NCBI RefSeq assembly: GCF_014353015.1
Contig: NZ_CP060704.1
Coordinates: 2,381,001 to 2,445,000, forward strand
Origin: Chitinimonas koreensis
Lineage (GTDB): Bacteria; Pseudomonadota; Gammaproteobacteria; Burkholderiales; Chitinimonadaceae
DNA length: 64,000 bases
Reading direction: 5' to 3'
The notes beneath the pieces were generated by a model that worked only from the letters and a program-made list of their open reading frames with translations, was not told the DNA's origin and ran no database searches. This document shows positions 17,729 through 26,644 of the stretch, piece by piece (positions within the stretch are counted from its first letter, which is position 1; every line of letters starts with the position of its first letter). Made by a program: the position numbers and the translations under genes.

Positions 17729-18457
17729 TTACTTGTACTTGGCGCCGATCTTGTCGGCGCTGCCGTCCTTCTTCACCGCCTGCACCGCGTCGTTGAGCTT
17801 CTTCACCACGTCGTCCGGCACGCCCGGGTTGCAGGCCAGGTACATCTGGCTGTCCTTCGGGTCGCCCAGCGCCAGCAGCGGCTTGATGGCGCCCTTCATG
17901 CCCTCGCGCGAGGCCTTGTAGGGGCCGCTCTGGGCGCCGGCCACCCACAGGTCGATGCGGCCGGCGGCCAGCTTGGGCAGGTTCTGCACGTCGGTGGTGA
18001 CGCGCTCGAGCTTGATGCCCTGCTTCTCGACGAAATCGCCGTAGGCGTCGCCGTTGTAGCCGCCGACCTTGTACTTCTTGGCGTCGTTCACGCCGCCGAG
18101 CTTGATGGCGCTGTCGGCCTTGGCGAACAGCGTGATCTCGTCGGCCACCAGCGGGCCGACCCACTTGAACAGCTTCTCGCGCTCGGGCGTGCGCACCGCC
18201 GAATAGACGCAGACGTCGGCCTGGGTCTTGGCCATGTCGAGCGCGCGCTCCCACGGCAACAGCTTGAATTCGGCGCTGACGCCGGCGCGCTTGATCGCGT
18301 CCTGCAGGATGTCGGTCGAGATGCCGGCGACCTTCTTGTCGACCGCCATGTTGAACGGCGGGTAGTCCTCGGTGGTGAAGGTCAGCGCCTGCGCCTCGAG
18401 CCCGGCGGCGAACAGGGCGGTGACGGCGATGCCTTGCAGCAGGATGCGGCGATTCAT
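17729..18457 (-). CDS. periplasmic solute-binding protein (amino-acid type, PF00497-like)
   Basis: This 242-residue protein has a signal peptide (MNRRILLQGIAVTALFAAGLEAQA) and the opening LTFTTEDYPPFNM typical of family-3 solute-binding proteins. LPWERALDMAKTQADVCVYS matches the substrate-clamp region found in the non-transport members of the family. No ABC permease or ATPase gene is near; two more such proteins and a chemoreceptor are adjacent. I infer a sensory or signalling role rather than uptake, but the ligand is unknown. Confidence 0.85.
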   Translation of the reverse strand: MNRRILLQGIAVTALFAAGLEAQALTFTTEDYPPFNMAVDKKVAGISTDILQDAIKRAGVSAEFKLLPWERALDMAKTQADVCVYSAVRTPEREKLFKWVGPLVADEITLFAKADSAIKLGGVNDAKKYKVGGYNGDAYGDFVEKQGIKLERVTTDVQNLPKLAAGRIDLWVAGAQSGPYKASREGMKGAIKPLLALGDPKDSQMYLACNPGVPDDVVKKLNDAVQAVKKDGSADKIGAKYK

Positions 18458-18546
18458 GCGGGTTCCTTTCGAGGAGCTGGGTTGATGCGCCGCACGCCGG
18501 CGCAGCGTCGGGCCGGCCTGGCGGGCCGGCCCAGCGGATCGTCCGC

Positions 18547-19284
18547 CTAACTGCCCAGATGCTTGGCCATGATGGCCTTCACATCGATCTTCTTGAGCCC
18601 GTCGTTGAAGATCTTGGCCCACTTCTGGCCCTCGGCGTTCTTCTTGAAGCAGACGTAGAGCTTCTTGTCCTCCATGATCTTCGGGTTCATCGCCAGCTTG
18701 CCGGCGAAGGGCTTGAGCTGCGGGTCGGTCTTCATCAGGTAGGCGAACACGTTGCTGTCGACCACCGCCAGGTCGTTGCGGCCCGAGCCGAGCTTGAGCA
18801 GGTTGCGGCTGTCGTCGGGGGCGACGTCGACCTTCTGCTGCTTGGCCGCCACGCGCGCGTCGAATTCGGCGGTGTTGACGTAGTCCTGCACCACGCCGAC
18901 CTTCTTGCTGGCCAGGTCGGCGATGCTGCTCCAGCTGACCGGCGCGTCGACGCGCTGGGCGAGGCCGAGCGGGCCGCTGCCCATCGGCTCGGACAGCGTG
19001 AACTCCTTGCGCACGTCGGCCGAGTCGTACTCGGGGAAGTAGCCGGCGAAGGCCGGGTCGGACTTGCCGCTGTCGACCGCGCGGCTCCAGGGATAGAACT
19101 CGATGACCAGGTCGTAGCCCATGGCCTTGAAGGCGGCCTTGGCGACGGCGGCGCTGGCGCCCTGGTCGGGCAGCTTGGCGCCGGTGTAGGGCGGCCAGTC
19201 GAGCGAGGCGAGCTTGACGGTCTGGGCTTGAGCGACGGCCATCAGGCCGGCGGCGCAGAAGAGGGCGAGGAGATGTTTCAGCAT
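18547..19284 (-). CDS. periplasmic solute-binding protein, second copy of orphan type
   Basis: This 245-residue protein has a signal peptide (MLKHLLALFCAAGLMAVAQA), then TVKLASLDWPPYTG, FYPWSRAVDSGKSDPAFAGY and a C-terminal helical half. It belongs to the same PF00497-like fold as its neighbours but is divergent in sequence, so it is not a recent duplicate. It lies 90 bases upstream of the preceding binding protein and 75 bases downstream of the chemoreceptor, all on the minus strand. No transporter subunits are nearby. Confidence 0.85.
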   Translation of the reverse strand: MLKHLLALFCAAGLMAVAQAQTVKLASLDWPPYTGAKLPDQGASAAVAKAAFKAMGYDLVIEFYPWSRAVDSGKSDPAFAGYFPEYDSADVRKEFTLSEPMGSGPLGLAQRVDAPVSWSSIADLASKKVGVVQDYVNTAEFDARVAAKQQKVDVAPDDSRNLLKLGSGRNDLAVVDSNVFAYLMKTDPQLKPFAGKLAMNPKIMEDKKLYVCFKKNAEGQKWAKIFNDGLKKIDVKAIMAKHLGS

Positions 19285-19359
19285 CGGTAGCTCCGGGAGT
19301 TGCGTTTGCATCTGGCGCCGGCTGTCGGGACCGGCGCGCGGGGTGAATCTGCTGCTGCC

Positions 19360-20889
19360 TTAAAGCTTGAACTGCTCGACCGAGACCTGCAGCTGGGCGG
19401 CCAGCTTGGCCACTTCCTCGCTGGCGATCGCGGTCTGTTGGGCACTGTTGGCGGCTTCGCCGACGATGTTGCGGATCTGCCGGATGTTCTCGGTCATGCC
19501 GTCGACCATCTTGTCCTGGCGCGAGGTGACCAGCGCGATCTCGTCGTCGAGGTGGGCGATCTGGCGCGCCGATTCGGCCAGCCGCTCGATCGCGGCACCG
19601 GCTTCGTGGGCGCGCTTGAGGCCGAGGTCGGCCTTGTCGCGGCTGGTGTCCATCGCCATCACCGCCTCGTTGGTGCCCTGCTGCAATTCGAGGATCACGT
19701 TCTGGATCTCGGTGGTCGACTCGTGGGTGCGGTTGGCCAGCACCCGCACCTCGTCGGCCACCACCGCGAAGCCGCGGCCGGCCTCGCCGGCGCGGGCCGC
19801 CTCGATCGCGGCGTTGAGCGCCAGCAGGTTGGTCTGCTTGGCGATGTCGTTGATGACCGACAGCACCTTGCCGATCTTCTCGCTGTTGCGCGCCAGCTGC
19901 TCGATCACCCCGGCGGCGTTCTGCACCTCGCTGGTCGCCTCGCCGATGGTGCGCACCGCTTCGGCCACCACCACGCGGCCCTTCTCGGCCTCGTTGTCGG
20001 CGAAGGCGGCCGCCTCGGAGGCCTTGGCAGTGCTGTCGGACACCTCGTGGATCTGGGCGCCGAGCTCGGACACCACGCTGACCACCTCGTCGGTCTGCTG
20101 CTGCTGCTGCTGGATGCCGGCGTTGGCGTGCTCGGTGATGCGGGTGGTCTGCTCGGCCGCGGCGGCGAGCTGGATGGCGGTCTCGGACACCTTGCGCATC
20201 ACGCCCTGCAGCCGCTCGACGAACAGGTTGAAGGCGCGCGACACCTCGGCGAATTCGTCGTTGCGCTGGATGGCGAGCCGGCGGGTCAGGTCGGCGTCGC
20301 CCGAGGCGATGTCCTTGAGCGCGTCGCGCAGCCGCAGGAGCGGCTTGAGCACCACCGCCTTGAGGCTCAGCGACAGCGCCACCACCAGCACCACGTCGAG
20401 CACCACGATCTGGATCAAGAGGCTGAGCCAGTTGCTGCGCACCGCGTCCTCGACCTCGGCGCGCGAGACGTAGATATGGGCGGTGGCGACCTTCTTCTTG
20501 CTGCCGTTGTCGTCGAAGGTCAGGTCGACCTTGTGTTCCTCGCCGACGATCTTGTCGCCCTTGGCGGCCTTGTCGAGCTTGCCGGCCGCGTCGCGCTTGC
20601 GGCCGTCGAGGAAGTTCTCGCCGTTGTCCAGCACGATGGCGTTGATCGCGGTGGCGGCCATCTCGGCCTCGAGGATCTGCGCCATCTGGCCCTTGTCGAA
20701 ATTCCAGATGGCTGCCGGCAGGCTCATCTGCAATCGGCCGGCCAGTGCGCCGGTCTGCTCGTCCAGGCCTCTTTCCAGGCGGCTTTTCGCAACGGCGCCG
20801 TTATACGCGCCCAGCACCGTCAGCACGGTGGTCACGATGACCACGAACAGGATGTTCAGGCGCCCGTTGATGCTGTTGAAGAAGTGCAT
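19360..20889 (-). CDS. methyl-accepting chemotaxis protein
   Basis: This 509-residue inner-membrane chemoreceptor has TM1 at about 10-30, a periplasmic domain at 31-152, TM2 at about 155-178 and HAMP to about 235. The cytoplasmic coiled coil has the conserved hairpin tip DIAKQTNLLALNAAIEAARA (349-368) and GRGFAVVADEVRVLANRT. There is no C-terminal CheR-binding pentapeptide. A five-Gln run (QQQQQ) lies at about 260-265. It signals to CheA-CheW. It is flanked by three orphan binding proteins that could present ligands to its periplasmic domain. Confidence 0.95.
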   Translation of the reverse strand: MHFFNSINGRLNILFVVIVTTVLTVLGAYNGAVAKSRLERGLDEQTGALAGRLQMSLPAAIWNFDKGQMAQILEAEMAATAINAIVLDNGENFLDGRKRDAAGKLDKAAKGDKIVGEEHKVDLTFDDNGSKKKVATAHIYVSRAEVEDAVRSNWLSLLIQIVVLDVVLVVALSLSLKAVVLKPLLRLRDALKDIASGDADLTRRLAIQRNDEFAEVSRAFNLFVERLQGVMRKVSETAIQLAAAAEQTTRITEHANAGIQQQQQQTDEVVSVVSELGAQIHEVSDSTAKASEAAAFADNEAEKGRVVVAEAVRTIGEATSEVQNAAGVIEQLARNSEKIGKVLSVINDIAKQTNLLALNAAIEAARAGEAGRGFAVVADEVRVLANRTHESTTEIQNVILELQQGTNEAVMAMDTSRDKADLGLKRAHEAGAAIERLAESARQIAHLDDEIALVTSRQDKMVDGMTENIRQIRNIVGEAANSAQQTAIASEEVAKLAAQLQVSVEQFKL

Positions 20890-21122
20890 CGAATTTACTC
20901 CCCGGTTTTGAATAGGGCTGGATGCGGTCTCGCATCACGCACCGGCAGGGCGCGCGCGAACCGCACGGTTCGGTCTGTCCATTCGTTTTACCTCATTTGT
21001 CTTCGATTTATTTGAATTCGGAGTGAATCCGATTCGTCGGCCCGACCCGAGGGGCCGGGCGGACCTGCGGCACGGGGAGGGCGCGATGGGCGGCGGGCGC
21101 CGCTGCCTCCCTCCCGGCCGGA

Positions 21123-21881
21123 TTATTTGAACTGGCTCACCTGCTTCTTGTACTCGGCCGATTCGCGCACCGCGGCGACGGTGTTCCAGATGTCGGCCGA
21201 CAGGCCGCCGTACCTGGCGACGAACTGCTTGGACAGCATCAGGTAGTAGGGTTTCTCGACCAGCGGCGGCGCGACCTTCTCGACCTTGCCGGCGAACTCG
21301 GCCTGCTGGATCGAGTTGTCGCCCTCGAGCGTCTGCAGCGCCACCGCCTGGACCCGGCCGGCCACCAGCTTGCGCAGGTTGTCGTCGGCGCTGCGGGCGC
21401 CGTCGTCGACCCGCGCGCCCAGGCCCTTGAGCTGGTCGACGATCGAATAGCCCTGCTGGGCGCCGACGGTGCCGCTGACGTTGGTCAGTGCCTTGCCGTC
21501 GTAGCCGGCGTTGCTGCCCTTGAGCCGGTACAGCGAATAGCCGTCCATCATCATGTAGCGGTTGTCGGGCTTGTCGCCGGCCATCGGGTAGCTGCCCGAG
21601 GCCAGGCGGTCGGTCTTGAAGCTGGCGGCGAAGGCGCCGTCCATATTGCCCTGCCGCATCTCGTCGAGGCAGCGCGCCCAAGGCATCGACACCATCTCGA
21701 ATTTCAGGCCGAGCTTCTGCTCGACCATCTTCAGGTGGACCAGGTTGAGCCCGCCCTTGCCGACCACCACCCAGGGATAGACGTCGACGTTGTCGTGGCA
21801 GAACTTGAGCGTGGCGGGCTTGTCCTCGGCCTGGACGGCGAGGGCTGACAGTACGAGGAGGGAGCAGAACGAGCGGCGCAT
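21123..21881 (-). CDS. periplasmic solute-binding protein, third orphan copy
   Basis: This 252-residue protein has a signal peptide (MRRSFCSLLVLSALAVQA), LKFCHDNVDVYPWVVVG, MPWARCLDEMRQGNMDGAFA and GTVGAQQGYSIVDQL, giving the same fold and domain order as the two binding proteins beyond the chemoreceptor. It is the first gene of the minus-strand series here. No permease or ATPase accompanies it. The ligand is unknown. Confidence 0.85.
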   Translation of the reverse strand: MRRSFCSLLVLSALAVQAEDKPATLKFCHDNVDVYPWVVVGKGGLNLVHLKMVEQKLGLKFEMVSMPWARCLDEMRQGNMDGAFAASFKTDRLASGSYPMAGDKPDNRYMMMDGYSLYRLKGSNAGYDGKALTNVSGTVGAQQGYSIVDQLKGLGARVDDGARSADDNLRKLVAGRVQAVALQTLEGDNSIQQAEFAGKVEKVAPPLVEKPYYLMLSKQFVARYGGLSADIWNTVAAVRESAEYKKQVSQFK

Positions 21882-22105
21882 AAGACAGGTCTTTCATCCA
21901 TTTTGGGGATGATCCTACTTTGGCAGCTGATGCCGGCAATTCAAGCCCGGATTTCATGCGCCTTGGCGGCTTCGGCCGCTAAAAGCTTGTTCCTGCTGCG
22001 AATCGGTCGCGAATATAAACTTGCCGGCCGGGCTGGCCTGGACCGCGCTGTTGGATGGATGGCACGCCCGGCCCGCGGCGCCGGGGGCCGCCGCGGGCCG
22101 GGCCG

Positions 22106-22606
22106 CTAGAGCAGGCCGCCGCCCTTTTCCTTGAAACCGGGGAAGTGCCGTTCGAGTTCGCGCAGCAGCTCGGCATCGCCGTCGCCGTTGAAGCCGACGA
22201 ACTGCAGGCCGCTGCGGAAGCATTGCGCCTTGAAGTCGTGCACCGTGTAGATGGTGCGGACCTCGATCTGCAGCACGAGGCGGCGACCGCCGACCGCGGC
22301 CGGCAGGCGCGGCGGGATTTCGAGATGGAGGATGCCGCGATGGCGCACCGACAGCGCCTCGGTGCAGTGGATCGCGATACCGCTGCCCGAGATGTTGACG
22401 CTGCGCGCCTGCAGCACGCGGCCATCGTCCAGCGGCAGTGCGACGCGCCAGTGCGCCGGGTAGCGGGTGGCGCGCCGCTGCTGTTCCTTGGCGCCGCCGG
22501 ACTTGGCCGGCTTGGCCATCGCGCCGGGGTCGAGCACCAGCGCGTCCGGCGGCATGGTGAAGCTTGCGGCGTCGAAATCGTCCAGCGCGTCGAGGTCGTT
22601 CAGCAT
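22106..22606 (-). CDS. PilZ-domain protein (probable c-di-GMP receptor)
   Basis: This 166-residue cytoplasmic protein has an unconserved N-terminal 40 residues, then a PilZ domain: RRATRYPAHWRVAL supplies the RxxxR arginines and NISGSGIAI the (D/N)xSxxG motif, both needed to bind cyclic di-GMP. It lies upstream of the binding-protein/chemoreceptor series on the same strand, which suggests a link between c-di-GMP and motility or surface behaviour. The direct partner is not visible. Confidence 0.88.
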   Translation of the reverse strand: MLNDLDALDDFDAASFTMPPDALVLDPGAMAKPAKSGGAKEQQRRATRYPAHWRVALPLDDGRVLQARSVNISGSGIAIHCTEALSVRHRGILHLEIPPRLPAAVGGRRLVLQIEVRTIYTVHDFKAQCFRSGLQFVGFNGDGDAELLRELERHFPGFKEKGGGLL

Positions 22607-22967
22607 CGGTCGTCCTTGCGGTCGCCCGGGCCGTGCCGCCGGATGGATGTCGGCGGCGAGGGCTTTCCGCGGTGGCGGAAGGCCGGCTCGGGGTGTGAAT
22701 TTGCACAGTCCGGACCCAGTTTAGAGCACGCCTCCCGCTGCGGTTTCCGCGTGCTGCAATATATTTATCAATGGTTTAGCCGATTTTTTATATAAGTTAG
22801 AAAACGCTAATGTTTATGCGGCTTGGCGGCCGATGCGGCCCTGCCGAGCCCCGGTCGCGGCTGCGGCAAATCGGCAACAGGGGATCGCCATGGCGGGGGC
22901 GGCCGCCGCGGACGGCAGCGGCGGCCGGAGCCTGGCGAGCGCAGAGAAGCGCCGGACGCGGCCCGGT
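22607..22967. other. intergenic region, AT-rich core
   Basis: No gene is evident. 22740-22810 is AT-rich (ATATATTTATCAATGG, TTTTTTATATAAG) in a GC-rich setting and is the likely promoter area for the pilZ gene on the minus strand. The remainder (22811-22967) is GC-rich and without clear structure. Confidence 0.4.
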
Positions 22968-23738
22968 TCAGCCGGCCAGCGCGACCTGCTGGGCCTGGGC
23001 GCGCAGCTGCCGAGGGCTCAGGCCCAGCGCCTGGCGGCACTGGCGGTGCAGCGCGCTCTGGTCGGAGAAGCCGCAGGCGGCGGCGATGTCGGCCATCGCC
23101 CGGCGCGAATTGACGATGGTGTAGAGCGCTGCCTCGAGCCGGGTGCGGCGGATGAATTCGCCGGTGCTGGCGAGGAAGACGCGTTTCATGCGGCGGTCGA
23201 GCTGGGCCACCGACAGGCCGGAGACGCGGGTCAGCTCGTCGAGGCAGAGCGGCCGGTCGTAGTTGGTCTGGATGAAGTCGACCGCCCGGGCGAAGCGCGC
23301 GTCGACCAGGCCCTCGCGGCTCGGCTCGATCAGGTCGCGCGAGATGCAGACCAGGCCGACCAGGCGGCCGCTGCGGTCGTGCACCGGCTGCTTGTGCGAG
23401 ACGCACCAGCCCGGCTTGCGGTCGTTGTAGACGGTCAGGTCGATGTTGTTGGAGATCGGATGGCCGCGGTCGAACACGATCTGGTCCTGGGCGCGGTAGC
23501 GGTCGGCCATGTGGCCGGGGAACAGGTCGTGGGCGGTCTTGCCGACCGCCTCGCGCGGATCGCGCAGCTGGCAGCGCGCCACGCAGGCTTCGCTCATGGC
23601 GACGTAGCGGCCGGCCAGGTCCTTCACCGAGAAGACCACGTCGGGCATCGGATCGAACAGGGCGGCGACGGCCTGCATGTCGTCCAGGTCGGAAACGACG
23701 TGGCGCTGCATGGTGGTGCGGCAGTGTCCCGGCAACAT
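22968..23738 (-). CDS. AraC-family transcriptional regulator with N-terminal PAS domain
   Basis: This 256-residue regulator has a PAS fold at residues about 20-135 (MPDVVFSVKDLAGRYVAMSE, GKTAHDLFP, PVHDRSGRLVGLVCISRDL), followed by an AraC DNA-binding domain with two helix-turn-helix units (LCLDELTRVSGLSVAQLDRR and MADIAAACGFSDQSALHRQC). PAS-AraC proteins sense a small molecule or redox state. The target is unknown; the downstream neighbour on this strand is pilZ and the upstream one is the collagenase gene. Met1 or Met10 could be the start. Confidence 0.9.
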   Translation of the reverse strand: MLPGHCRTTMQRHVVSDLDDMQAVAALFDPMPDVVFSVKDLAGRYVAMSEACVARCQLRDPREAVGKTAHDLFPGHMADRYRAQDQIVFDRGHPISNNIDLTVYNDRKPGWCVSHKQPVHDRSGRLVGLVCISRDLIEPSREGLVDARFARAVDFIQTNYDRPLCLDELTRVSGLSVAQLDRRMKRVFLASTGEFIRRTRLEAALYTIVNSRRAMADIAAACGFSDQSALHRQCRQALGLSPRQLRAQAQQVALAG

Positions 23739-23835
23739 CGGTGGAATTCGCTCCAGCTGTAGTCCGGGGGCCGCCCGGAGAAACGTTTATGATATTTGCA
23801 TAAATCCGGTGTTGCCAAGCTGCAGTCGCTGAATG

Positions 23836-23868
23836 GAAATAATCCCGCGGCCGGGTAGGCCGCGGGAT
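23836..23868 (-). terminator. probable terminator of the collagenase gene
   Basis: The perfect 11-bp stem ATCCCGCGGCC / GGCCGCGGGAT has a 5-nt loop and is followed on the minus strand by TATTTCC. It lies about 115 bases past the collagenase stop codon; a second G/C-rich palindrome (GGCGGTCCCGTCC region, 23931-23970) lies between. Confidence 0.7.
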
Positions 23869-23981
23869 GCTGACGGGACGTCCTGTCGGGAGGGATCTGG
23901 AGGACGCTCCGTCGGGGATCGCCCTTCGTAGGGGCGGTCCCGTCCGGACGACCCGCCGGGAGGGCGGGCCGTCCGTCAGGC

Positions 23982-26237
23982 TCAGTCGTAGGTCGCGTTG
24001 ATGTTCACGCCGGAGAAGGCCGAGCGGGCTTTCAGCATGATGTAGTACCACTTGCCCGACTGCGGCGAGGCGATCGACACGCTGTCGGTGTTGCCGACCT
24101 GGGTCGAGGCGAAGTCGTAGCTGGTGGTGGTCGGATAGCGGTCGAGGCCGACGTACAGGTCCGAGTCGCCGGTGCCGCCGGTGGTGTACAGCTTGAGGTT
24201 GCGCGCGCCGGCCGGCAGGTTGATGTAGACGTAGGACTGGCTGGCCGAGGTCAGGCCCTTGATCGCGCAGCCCTTGCCCAGGTAGCTGGCCGAGGAGCAG
24301 GCCGGCAGGGTCGGCAGGCTGGGCAGCGGCGGCTGGCCGGCGGTGGTGGCGCTCTTCACCCAGTTGGCGAACTCGGTGTCGTAGCGGGTGCCGATCTGCG
24401 TCATGTAGTTCTGGTAGCCGGTGTAGTCGCCCCGGCGGAAGCGCGCGACCACCGCGTCGACGTCGGGACGATGGCGCTCGATCATGAAGCGCGTCGCCAT
24501 GTAGCCCCAGCGGTAGGCCCGGTTGGTGTAGTCGGCCATGTCGTAGGTGTTGCCGAAGATCTGGCTGAGCTTGTAGGTACCGAGGCGCGCGGCGTCGATC
24601 GAGGCCTGGTTGTTGTTGCGCAGCGACAGGTATTCGGCGATGCCCTCGATCCACCACACGGTCGGCTTGGCGGTGCCGGCGCCGAAGTCGCCCTGCATGT
24701 CGAAGCGGCCGTCGAGGTAATGGATGTACTCGTGCTCGAGGTTCCAGATCTTGAACTCGGGCCGCAGCCACGAGGCTTCATGCGCGATGAAGCGGGCCTG
24801 GTTGCCGGCCGCGGCCGGATCCCCTTCGAGGTACATGCCGCCGTTGTTGGTGTCGATGCCGTAGATCACCGAGGCGTACTTGGCGTAGTTGGCGTAGTCG
24901 TCGAACACCACCACTTCGAGCGAGGTATTGCGGTCGTTCGCCACCGGGGTGTTGTTGGTCTGCAGCATCTGGTGGAAGTAGCTCTCCTCGGCCTGCAGCA
25001 GCGCGCAGGAGGACTGCATCTGGGCGGTGCTCATGTCCTGGGCGCGGATGCGGATGGTCGGGCTGCAGGTGTAGCTGCCCTTGAGCACGGCGTCCGCGAG
25101 CTTGGTCTCGTAGTTGCAGGTGCCGTACTCGGCGCAGTTGGCGTTGTCGTAGTACTTGACCGACTCGGCCGCCGCCAGCCACAGATCGCTGTCGGCGCCG
25201 GTCATGCTGGTGCTGGCCAGCATGTTCTTCACCATCGGCTTGAGCGTGGACTTGAGCCCGGAATACTGGAAGAAGCGGAAGTTCTCGCGCGCGGCGTCGC
25301 CCAACTGGTAGGCGGCGTCGCCGCCGAGCAGCGCGGCCTTGTTGTTGTTCACGAAGTTGTTGAGCGCGACGGCGTAGGACGGGTCGTTCTCGAGCAGGAC
25401 CCGGCCTTCGGGGCGGCCGTGGGCGTAGAACAGCACGGTCAGCACGCCGGTGAAGCCGCCGCCGGTGGTGTAGTCCTTCAGCGCCGCCGCGGCGTTCGGA
25501 TTGGAGGCCGTATTGGTGTAGCGCTGCACCAGGCCGCGCATCTCGGGCAGGTAGGCCGCCTCGTCGTGGGTGTTGGTGATCAGCTTCATCACTTCGCTGG
25601 CGGTGGTGCCGGCCTGCGCGTTGGCCTTGAACAGCTGGTTGCCGTTGGCCAGGCCCTTGATCGCCGGGCGCAGCACGCCGAGCAGCGAGGCGGGCGGCTC
25701 GGTCACGGTGCCGGAGCCGGCCAGGTAGTAGCCGGCGCGCAGGTAGAGCGTCAGGTTGACCAGGGCGAGGTTGCTGGCGTTGTAGGCCGAGGCTTCCTGG
25801 GCGAAGCGGCTGGCCACCGCGTTGAGGTTGGCCGGGCTGTAGGCCTTGGCGGCCTGGGCGGCGGTCAGGGAGAAGAGGCCGTAGGTGCACTCGTAGTCGG
25901 GCAATTGCACCAGGTAGTTGGCCAGCGCGGTGCCGCTGTAGCTGGCCAGCTTGTCCATGTCCTTGCACTCGGGCGTGGCGGCCAGCGGGCGGACCATCGC
26001 CGAGCTGCGCGCGGTGCGGGTGGTCGGCACGGCGGTCTTGCGCGACTCGGGCAGCTTGAATTCGGCCTGTTCCTCGGTCGGCGGCATCTTCTGCCACTGC
26101 CGCGGCGGCGAGGGCTGCTTGGCGGTCTCGTGCTCGTGCTCGTGCGGCGCGCCAGTGGCGGCATGGGCGTAGCCGAACGCCGCCAGGCCGGCGGCGATCA
26201 GCAATGTCAGTCGAGGACTTCCCTTGTGGTGCTTCAT
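23982..26237 (-). CDS. secreted microbial collagenase (peptidase family M9, Vibrio type)
   Basis: This 751-residue zinc metalloprotease is predicted to degrade collagen or gelatin outside the cell. It has a signal peptide (MKHHKGSPRLTLLIAAGLAA ... HA), a His/Glu-rich propeptide-like segment (HEHEHE) and an N-terminal M9 activator domain with ECTYGLFSLTAAQAAKAYSP. The catalytic domain contains H502-E-Y-I-H506 and downstream WWIEGIAEYLSLR (Glu531/535, third ligand region). A C-terminal PPC-type domain (SQSYVYINLPAGARNLKLYT, GDSDLYVG) probably binds substrate or is removed. A strong AAGGAG site precedes the ATG. It stands alone with its own terminator. Confidence 0.93.
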   Translation of the reverse strand: MKHHKGSPRLTLLIAAGLAAFGYAHAATGAPHEHEHETAKQPSPPRQWQKMPPTEEQAEFKLPESRKTAVPTTRTARSSAMVRPLAATPECKDMDKLASYSGTALANYLVQLPDYECTYGLFSLTAAQAAKAYSPANLNAVASRFAQEASAYNASNLALVNLTLYLRAGYYLAGSGTVTEPPASLLGVLRPAIKGLANGNQLFKANAQAGTTASEVMKLITNTHDEAAYLPEMRGLVQRYTNTASNPNAAAALKDYTTGGGFTGVLTVLFYAHGRPEGRVLLENDPSYAVALNNFVNNNKAALLGGDAAYQLGDAARENFRFFQYSGLKSTLKPMVKNMLASTSMTGADSDLWLAAAESVKYYDNANCAEYGTCNYETKLADAVLKGSYTCSPTIRIRAQDMSTAQMQSSCALLQAEESYFHQMLQTNNTPVANDRNTSLEVVVFDDYANYAKYASVIYGIDTNNGGMYLEGDPAAAGNQARFIAHEASWLRPEFKIWNLEHEYIHYLDGRFDMQGDFGAGTAKPTVWWIEGIAEYLSLRNNNQASIDAARLGTYKLSQIFGNTYDMADYTNRAYRWGYMATRFMIERHRPDVDAVVARFRRGDYTGYQNYMTQIGTRYDTEFANWVKSATTAGQPPLPSLPTLPACSSASYLGKGCAIKGLTSASQSYVYINLPAGARNLKLYTTGGTGDSDLYVGLDRYPTTTSYDFASTQVGNTDSVSIASPQSGKWYYIMLKARSAFSGVNINATYD

Positions 26238-26499
26238 GCGGTGCTTCTCCTTTTGTCGTCGTCCCAGCTTGTGAATGGAATGCGCTTCGCTCGAGGCGGA
26301 GCGGGGTGCTGGTGGGGACGAACTATGCGCGTGCGGCGCGGCGGACTCTTGAACGCGCTCGACGCGAAAACGGAGAAATTCGCCAACTTCGGCAAAGCGG
26401 ACCCGCGGGCCGATGAACGGTATGCCCCTGTCGTAGCCGCTGGAGGCATCAGGGTGGGAAGGGGTAGGGAAGCGATGCGCGGACGCGCAGGGCATGCCC
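26238..26499. other. intergenic region upstream of the collagenase gene
   Basis: No gene is supported in this 260-base stretch. It should contain the collagenase promoter on the minus strand, but I could not assign a convincing -35/-10 pair. A/T-richer patches occur at 26360-26395. Confidence 0.3.
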
Positions 26500-26571
26500 G
26501 TAGGAGCGGCTTCAGCCGCGAATGGCGGTTCGTGGGCACGCCGACCATTCGCGGCTGAAGCCGCTCCTACG
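26500..26571. repeat. REP-like palindrome, family A
   Basis: GTAGGAGCGGCTTCAGCCGC pairs with GCGGCTGAAGCCGCTCCTAC around a short loop. It lies about 75 bases downstream of the lacI-type gene. Confidence 0.92.
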
Positions 26572-26644
26572 GGTGCCCGACAGATCGGCCGGATACAGAA
26601 ATCAAGAAGAAGGGAGGCCGGCCGAGCCTTGGCCCGGCCTCGGA

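Noticed and set aside
22807..24771. 654-residue minus-strand frame
   Set aside because: Out-of-frame reading through the collagenase and AraC genes; very Arg/Pro-rich.
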